DNA from: Granulosicoccus sp. | Lineage (GTDB): Bacteria > Pseudomonadota > Gammaproteobacteria > Granulosicoccales > Granulosicoccaceae | Direction of reading: 5' to 3' | DNA: 52,468 bases | Assembly: GCA_013002205.1 (NCBI GenBank) | Contig: JABDKN010000117.1 | Location: forward strand, 1 to 52,468 | In this document: in pieces, positions 49,459 through 52,468 of the stretch | How the letters are laid out: each line of letters opens with the position of its first letter | Position numbering within the stretch: the stretch's first letter is position 1 | Program-made: the position numbers and the translations under genes | The notes under the pieces: generated by a model | Told to the model about the DNA's origin: nothing | Database searches by the model: none | The model's input: the letters and a program-made list of their open reading frames with translations, nothing else

Positions 49459-50907
49459 ATGAATCGTCGCAAGTTTCTGCTATCCACCTTGTCAGGCGGC
49501 GTTGGCACACTTCTGCAGCAGGGTCGTGCCGTCGGTGCAACGCAATCACAGGGTGCGCTCGACACCGCCGCCGGTACCGGCGCGGCGCAACATTTCACGC
49601 TGAGATGTGCACCCGCCAGGGCATCGATCGTAGGCCCTGATCTTCCGGCAACCGATGTCTGGGCATTCAACGCTCAGGTGCCCGGCATGCCGATTCGGAT
49701 TCGACACGGGCAATCTCTGGAGGCAATCGTCACCAATTCGCTGGACGTACCTACCTCTGTCCACTGGCATGGGATTCGTCTACCCAACGCCATGGACGGA
49801 GTGGCCGGTCTGACGCAGAGTGCGATCGAGCCAGGTGAGTCGTATACCTATACGTTCACGCCCCCCGATGCAGGCACCTACTGGTACCACTCACACCTCA
49901 ATGCGTTCGAGCAGGTAGGTCGTGGCCTGTACGGGCCACTTGTCATCGAGGAACGAAGTCCTCCCAGGGTCGATCGTGACCTGGTCTGGATGATCGATGA
50001 CTGGCGATTGATGAACGATGCCTCCATCAGAGAGGATTTCGGCAACGGGCATGACAGGTCCCACGCAGGACGCATCGGCAATGTGCCTACCGTCAACGGA
50101 AGATTTCGCGATATCCTCAGGGTTCGATCCGGTGAACGCCTGCGCTTGCGGCTGATCAACGCCGCCAACGCCAGAAACTTTGCACTGGATTTTGGTGAAC
50201 TCGCTCCCTCGGTCATCGCGATCGATGGCCAGGCGGTCACACCCTACGTCGCAGCAGGCCCGATCATCATCGGCGCTGCAGGCCGGGTCGATCTGGTACT
50301 GGATGTGCTGGCCTCACCTGGCAGCAGTATCTCCGTGACGGACAGCTTCTATCGACAGTCATTCGAGCTGACGCGCCTGGTCGTCACCGACGAGACGCCA
50401 CTTCGTGGTGAGGCGCTTGATGAACCGATCGCGCTGGGCCAGCCCCTGATCGCCGAGCCGGACCTGGCGGACTTCGAGGAAAAGTCCATTGTCATCGCCG
50501 GCGGGGCCATGGGCGGGCTCAGGCAGGCACGGCTGGATGGTCAATGGATGGCGCTGGGAGAAATCGCCCGACAGGGCTATGTGTGGGCGATCAACGACAC
50601 GGTCGGACACTCGCTGACACTACCGCCTCTGATCGATGTCGCCGCCGGTACCTCGGTGAAGATCCGCCTCGACAACCAGACGGCATTTCCGCATCCGATG
50701 CATCTGCATGGTCACCACATGAAATTGCTGAGTGTGGATGACGACGCACTTGATGAACCCCGCTGGGTCGATAGTCCGCTGTTGATGCCCGGTCAGCGCA
50801 TGGAACTTGCCTTCGTTGCGGACAATCCCGGCGACTGGCTTTTTCACTGCCATGCGCTGGAGCATCATGCCGCCGGGCTGGGCGCGCTGGTTCGTGTCAG
50901 CGGATGA
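49459..50907 (+). CDS. Multicopper oxidase, Tat-exported (CueO/CopA-periplasmic type)
   Basis: 482 residues from the ATG at 49459. The N-terminus NRRKFLLST matches a twin-arginine signal, so it is exported folded with copper. The copper sites are complete: HWHG near residue 103, WYHSH near 140, HPMHLHGHH near 413 and HCHALEHHAAGL near 459, whose last residue puts Leu at the type 1 axial position (high potential). Periplasmic Cu(I) oxidation to less toxic Cu(II) is the likely role, given the CueR promoter and the pump next door. No Met-rich insert is seen, unlike E. coli CueO, so laccase-type variants are possible. Its stop overlaps the next ORF by four bases. Confidence 0.93.
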   Translation: MNRRKFLLSTLSGGVGTLLQQGRAVGATQSQGALDTAAGTGAAQHFTLRCAPARASIVGPDLPATDVWAFNAQVPGMPIRIRHGQSLEAIVTNSLDVPTSVHWHGIRLPNAMDGVAGLTQSAIEPGESYTYTFTPPDAGTYWYHSHLNAFEQVGRGLYGPLVIEERSPPRVDRDLVWMIDDWRLMNDASIREDFGNGHDRSHAGRIGNVPTVNGRFRDILRVRSGERLRLRLINAANARNFALDFGELAPSVIAIDGQAVTPYVAAGPIIIGAAGRVDLVLDVLASPGSSISVTDSFYRQSFELTRLVVTDETPLRGEALDEPIALGQPLIAEPDLADFEEKSIVIAGGAMGGLRQARLDGQWMALGEIARQGYVWAINDTVGHSLTLPPLIDVAAGTSVKIRLDNQTAFPHPMHLHGHHMKLLSVDDDALDEPRWVDSPLLMPGQRMELAFVADNPGDWLFHCHALEHHAAGLGALVRVSG

Positions 50908-51026
50908 CACCGGCAGTCAGACTCAGACAGGTGGATGTGATCGAAAACAGTCTTCGTCAGGAGCGCCTGGAGGATCAAACGGCGCTGGCACGCTGGCAAG
51001 GCTCACACGACGATCTGCAGGAGTAA
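50904..51026 (+). CDS. Small coupled ORF, 40 codons
   Basis: ATG at 50904 overlaps the oxidase stop as ATGA, and its TAA (51024-51026) lies just before the cytochrome c start. The 40-residue product (MTPAVRLRQVDVIENSLRQE at its start) is hydrophilic and helix-prone, with no signal peptide, cysteine or His motif. It may be a real small protein or a translational bridge that carries ribosomes across to the cytochrome. The coupled fit at both ends is the main evidence. Confidence 0.5.
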   Translation: MTPAVRLRQVDVIENSLRQERLEDQTALARWQGSHDDLQE

Positions 51027-51033
51027 TGTGATC

Positions 51034-51582
51034 ATGAATCTGAACCCGACCGGCCAGGTGCTTGCCCTTTCCAGGCGCTTTGCTCCGATTATGCTGGTGT
51101 CGATAGTGATACCGCTCTCGGGCATGGCCTCAACCGGCACCGATGGAGTGGAGACGAGGCTGCTGGCAGATGATCTGTCGGTAGTCGCCGCTGGAGAGGT
51201 TGTCTACCGGTCTCACTGTGCAGCGTGCCACGGTGTGCAGCTGGAAGGTCAGCCGGACTGGCGGCAACGCGACAGTGAGGGCTTGCTACCCGCCCCGCCG
51301 CACGATGCCAGCGGGCACACCTGGCATCATGCCGATGACCTGCTGTTCGAGATAACCAAGTACGGGCCGGCGGTAGTGATCGGTGATGAGACCTATCGCT
51401 CCAGAATGCCGGCATATGCCACCGTATTGGATGACCAGCAGATCATAGCGGTGCTCTCGTACATCAAGAATTCCTGGCCGGAGGAGCAACGCAGCTGGCA
51501 GGATGAGGTCAATGGCACAACCAGGAATGTATTCGAACCGACTGGTCGGAAACCATCGCTGCTGGACAAGTTGCTCAAATAG
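51034..51582 (+). CDS. Exported class I cytochrome c
   Basis: 182 residues from the ATG at 51034; a GTG at 51028 is the alternative, and AGGAG at 51019-51023 serves either. The signal peptide (IMLVSIVIPLSG) is followed by one heme site CAACH near residue 61 and a likely axial Met in RSRMPAYATVL near 126. The C-terminal helix DDQQIIAVLSYIKNSW is typical. As it is cotranscribed with the copper oxidase it could be its electron donor or acceptor partner; this is inferred. Confidence 0.9.
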   Translation: MNLNPTGQVLALSRRFAPIMLVSIVIPLSGMASTGTDGVETRLLADDLSVVAAGEVVYRSHCAACHGVQLEGQPDWRQRDSEGLLPAPPHDASGHTWHHADDLLFEITKYGPAVVIGDETYRSRMPAYATVLDDQQIIAVLSYIKNSWPEEQRSWQDEVNGTTRNVFEPTGRKPSLLDKLLK

Positions 51583-51660
51583 CTTCGCCCAGTGGGCAAC
51601 ACGATTAAACCTTTAATGGTTTGTGTTGAAGTGGTGTGACGGGTCACGAATATCGACATG
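51583..51660 (+). other. Post-cytochrome hairpins
   Basis: Several inverted repeats follow the cytochrome stop: GCCC/GGGC at 51587-51597; AAACC/GGTTT (51607-51611 with 51618-51622) extended by AACAC/GTGTT; and GTGAC/GTCAC at 51636-51647. One probably terminates the copper operon, though no clear U-tract is present. Confidence 0.4.
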
Positions 51661-51700
51661 AATCAATCCCTGTGTTCCGAGTTGATCTGTTGATTGCTTT

Positions 51701-51761
51701 ATCTGGTGAATCGGGCGGCCGCCATCAAACTCAGTAGCGACGGGGCTACTGCCAGCCAGAT
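51701..51761 (+). other. Possible structured RNA leader of the FN3 protein gene
   Basis: ATCTGG (51701-51706) pairs with CCAGAT (51756-51761), enclosing the palindrome GGCGGCCGCC (51714-51723) and a perfect 7-bp hairpin, CAGTAGC (51732-51738) with GCTACTG (51745-51751). The closing helix ends 12 nt before the ATG at 51774, where a ribosome would bind, and no free SD is seen. It could be a translational control element. It does not match a riboswitch I know. Confidence 0.4.
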
Positions 51762-51773
51762 GTGGTCGATTCG

Positions 51774-52468
51774 ATGAGGAATTTTGCAGCAAACCAGAGA
51801 CTGGGAGCAGTGTGTGTTCTGGCTGGGACGGTATCATTCAGTCCCGGTGCGGCTGCCAATGAAGCGCCGACAGCACCCGGAAACTTCACTGCAATAGCTG
51901 TCTCGTCAACTGAAATCAGATTAAGCTGGGACCCGTCAGTGGATGATAAACGAGTTCGATTCTATGAACTCGTGCGCGATGAGGCGGTGATCTCCAGAAC
52001 CGGCAAACTGACTTACACGGACAATAATCTGAGTGCGGGAGTCACCTATCTGTACACGGTGGTTGCCAGCGACGGCCAACTGGTGTCGCCCGTTGCCTCC
52101 TACAGTATTTCCACACCGTTGGCCGATCCGGATGAGACGGATAATTCACCGGGCAAGTCGGGTAAGAACGGGAAAGGCGGCAAGAATGATCCTGCACCCG
52201 AAGAGCCGCCCACTGAGGATCCGCCAGCCGAAGAACCTCCCGTTGAAGAACCACCTGCCGAGGAGCCACCGACCGAAGATCCACCCGTAGAAGAACCACC
52301 TGCGGAGGAGCCACCGACCGAGGAGCCACCCGCTGGCGGGGCACCCCAGGGCTGGCAAGTCACATTCAATGACGATTTTTCCGGCAGTGGCGATCTGGAT
52401 ATCAGCAGTGCAGGGCGCAACTGGCGATTTGAAACCATGAGCGATGGACTGCACAGGGCAGGCAACAC
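51774..52468 (+). CDS. Secreted modular protein with FN3 domain and Pro/Glu repeat (partial)
   Basis: An open frame of 231 codons runs off the right edge. A signal peptide ends near AAA-NEAP. Residues about 32-118 form a fibronectin type III domain (APGNFTAIAVSSTEIRLSWD, then YELVRDEAVISRTGKL and TYLYTVVASDG). A Lys/Gly linker is followed by tandem EEPPA, EEPPT, EDPPV units (about 142-186) and then GWQVTFNDDFSG, the start of a further domain that reads like a concanavalin-fold or glycoside-hydrolase module. The enzyme type cannot be decided from the visible part. Probably extracellular or surface-bound. Confidence 0.75.
   Translation, partial: MRNFAANQRLGAVCVLAGTVSFSPGAAANEAPTAPGNFTAIAVSSTEIRLSWDPSVDDKRVRFYELVRDEAVISRTGKLTYTDNNLSAGVTYLYTVVASDGQLVSPVASYSISTPLADPDETDNSPGKSGKNGKGGKNDPAPEEPPTEDPPAEEPPVEEPPAEEPPTEDPPVEEPPAEEPPTEEPPAGGAPQGWQVTFNDDFSGSGDLDISSAGRNWRFETMSDGLHRAGN
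52197..52330 (+). repeat. Tandem 15-bp repeats encoding (E/D)(E/D)PP units
   Basis: About nine degenerate 15-bp units encode PPTED, PPAEE, PPVEE and so on, forming a stiff acidic proline-rich spacer between the FN3 domain and the next module. Confidence 0.8.

Noticed and set aside
51640-51773. c-di-GMP (GEMM-I) riboswitch upstream of the FN3 protein gene
   Set aside because: The GTAGC-loop-GCTAC hairpin faintly resembles one arm of that class, but the conserved AAACC and GGGACGCAAAG segments are missing.

Overview
The window is chromosomal DNA from a gammaproteobacterium of moderately high GC (by eye, not computed), centred on the replication origin. The gene order dapF-DUF484-xerC, dnaA-dnaN-recF-gyrB, rpmH-rnpA-yidD-yidC-mnmE, mnmG-rsmG-parA-parB and atpIBEFHAGDC is the classic gammaproteobacterial origin neighbourhood. 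The large modular fibronectin/PPxE secreted protein at the right edge would fit a marine Granulosicoccus-like or Chromatiales-related lineage, but that placement is only an inference. No tRNA, rRNA, CRISPR array, insertion sequence or prophage was seen.

Layout: 1-2.9 kb holds a partial gene end, a BON-domain lipoprotein, a phospholipase D/cardiolipin synthase-like gene and a small exported protein. 3.0-7.3 kb is a minus-strand cluster lptM-lysA-dapF-DUF484-xerC for lysine/DAP synthesis, LPS-transport assembly and chromosome dimer resolution. 7.3-13.8 kb has an acyl esterase, argH, hemD, a GAF-PAS-PAS-GGDEF-EAL c-di-GMP protein and an unrecognised gene. 13.9-23.7 kb is minus-strand dnaA-dnaN-recF-gyrB-prlC-ubiD. 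The dnaA-dnaN gap has consensus DnaA boxes, an AT-rich tract and a DnaA-trio, so it is the best oriC candidate; three parS-like palindromes lie inside recF. 24.0-28.05 kb is plus-strand rpmH-rnpA-yidD-yidC-mnmE.

28.1-33.8 kb interrupts the usual mnmE-mnmG neighbourhood with five minus-strand genes: a GFA-type zinc protein, a CaiB-type CoA transferase, an acyl-CoA dehydrogenase, a lipoprotein and an MsbA-like ABC exporter. 34.0-38.8 kb is mnmG-rsmG-parA-parB, with an unusual disordered ParA tail and a long ParB linker. 38.9-46.2 kb is the complete F1Fo ATP synthase operon behind an extended -10 promoter, ending in three hairpins.

46.3-51.6 kb is a copper-resistance module: copA-cueR on minus, and a Tat-exported multicopper oxidase, a 40-codon coupled ORF and a cytochrome c on plus. 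Both arms have a recognisable CueR promoter with 19-bp spacing. The window ends in a secreted FN3 plus Pro/Glu-repeat protein whose gene is preceded by a compact potential RNA structure.

The most notable signals are the parS cluster in recF, the DnaA-trio origin, the paired CueR promoters with the coupled small ORF, the ParA/ParB disordered extensions, and the structured leader at about 51.7 kb.
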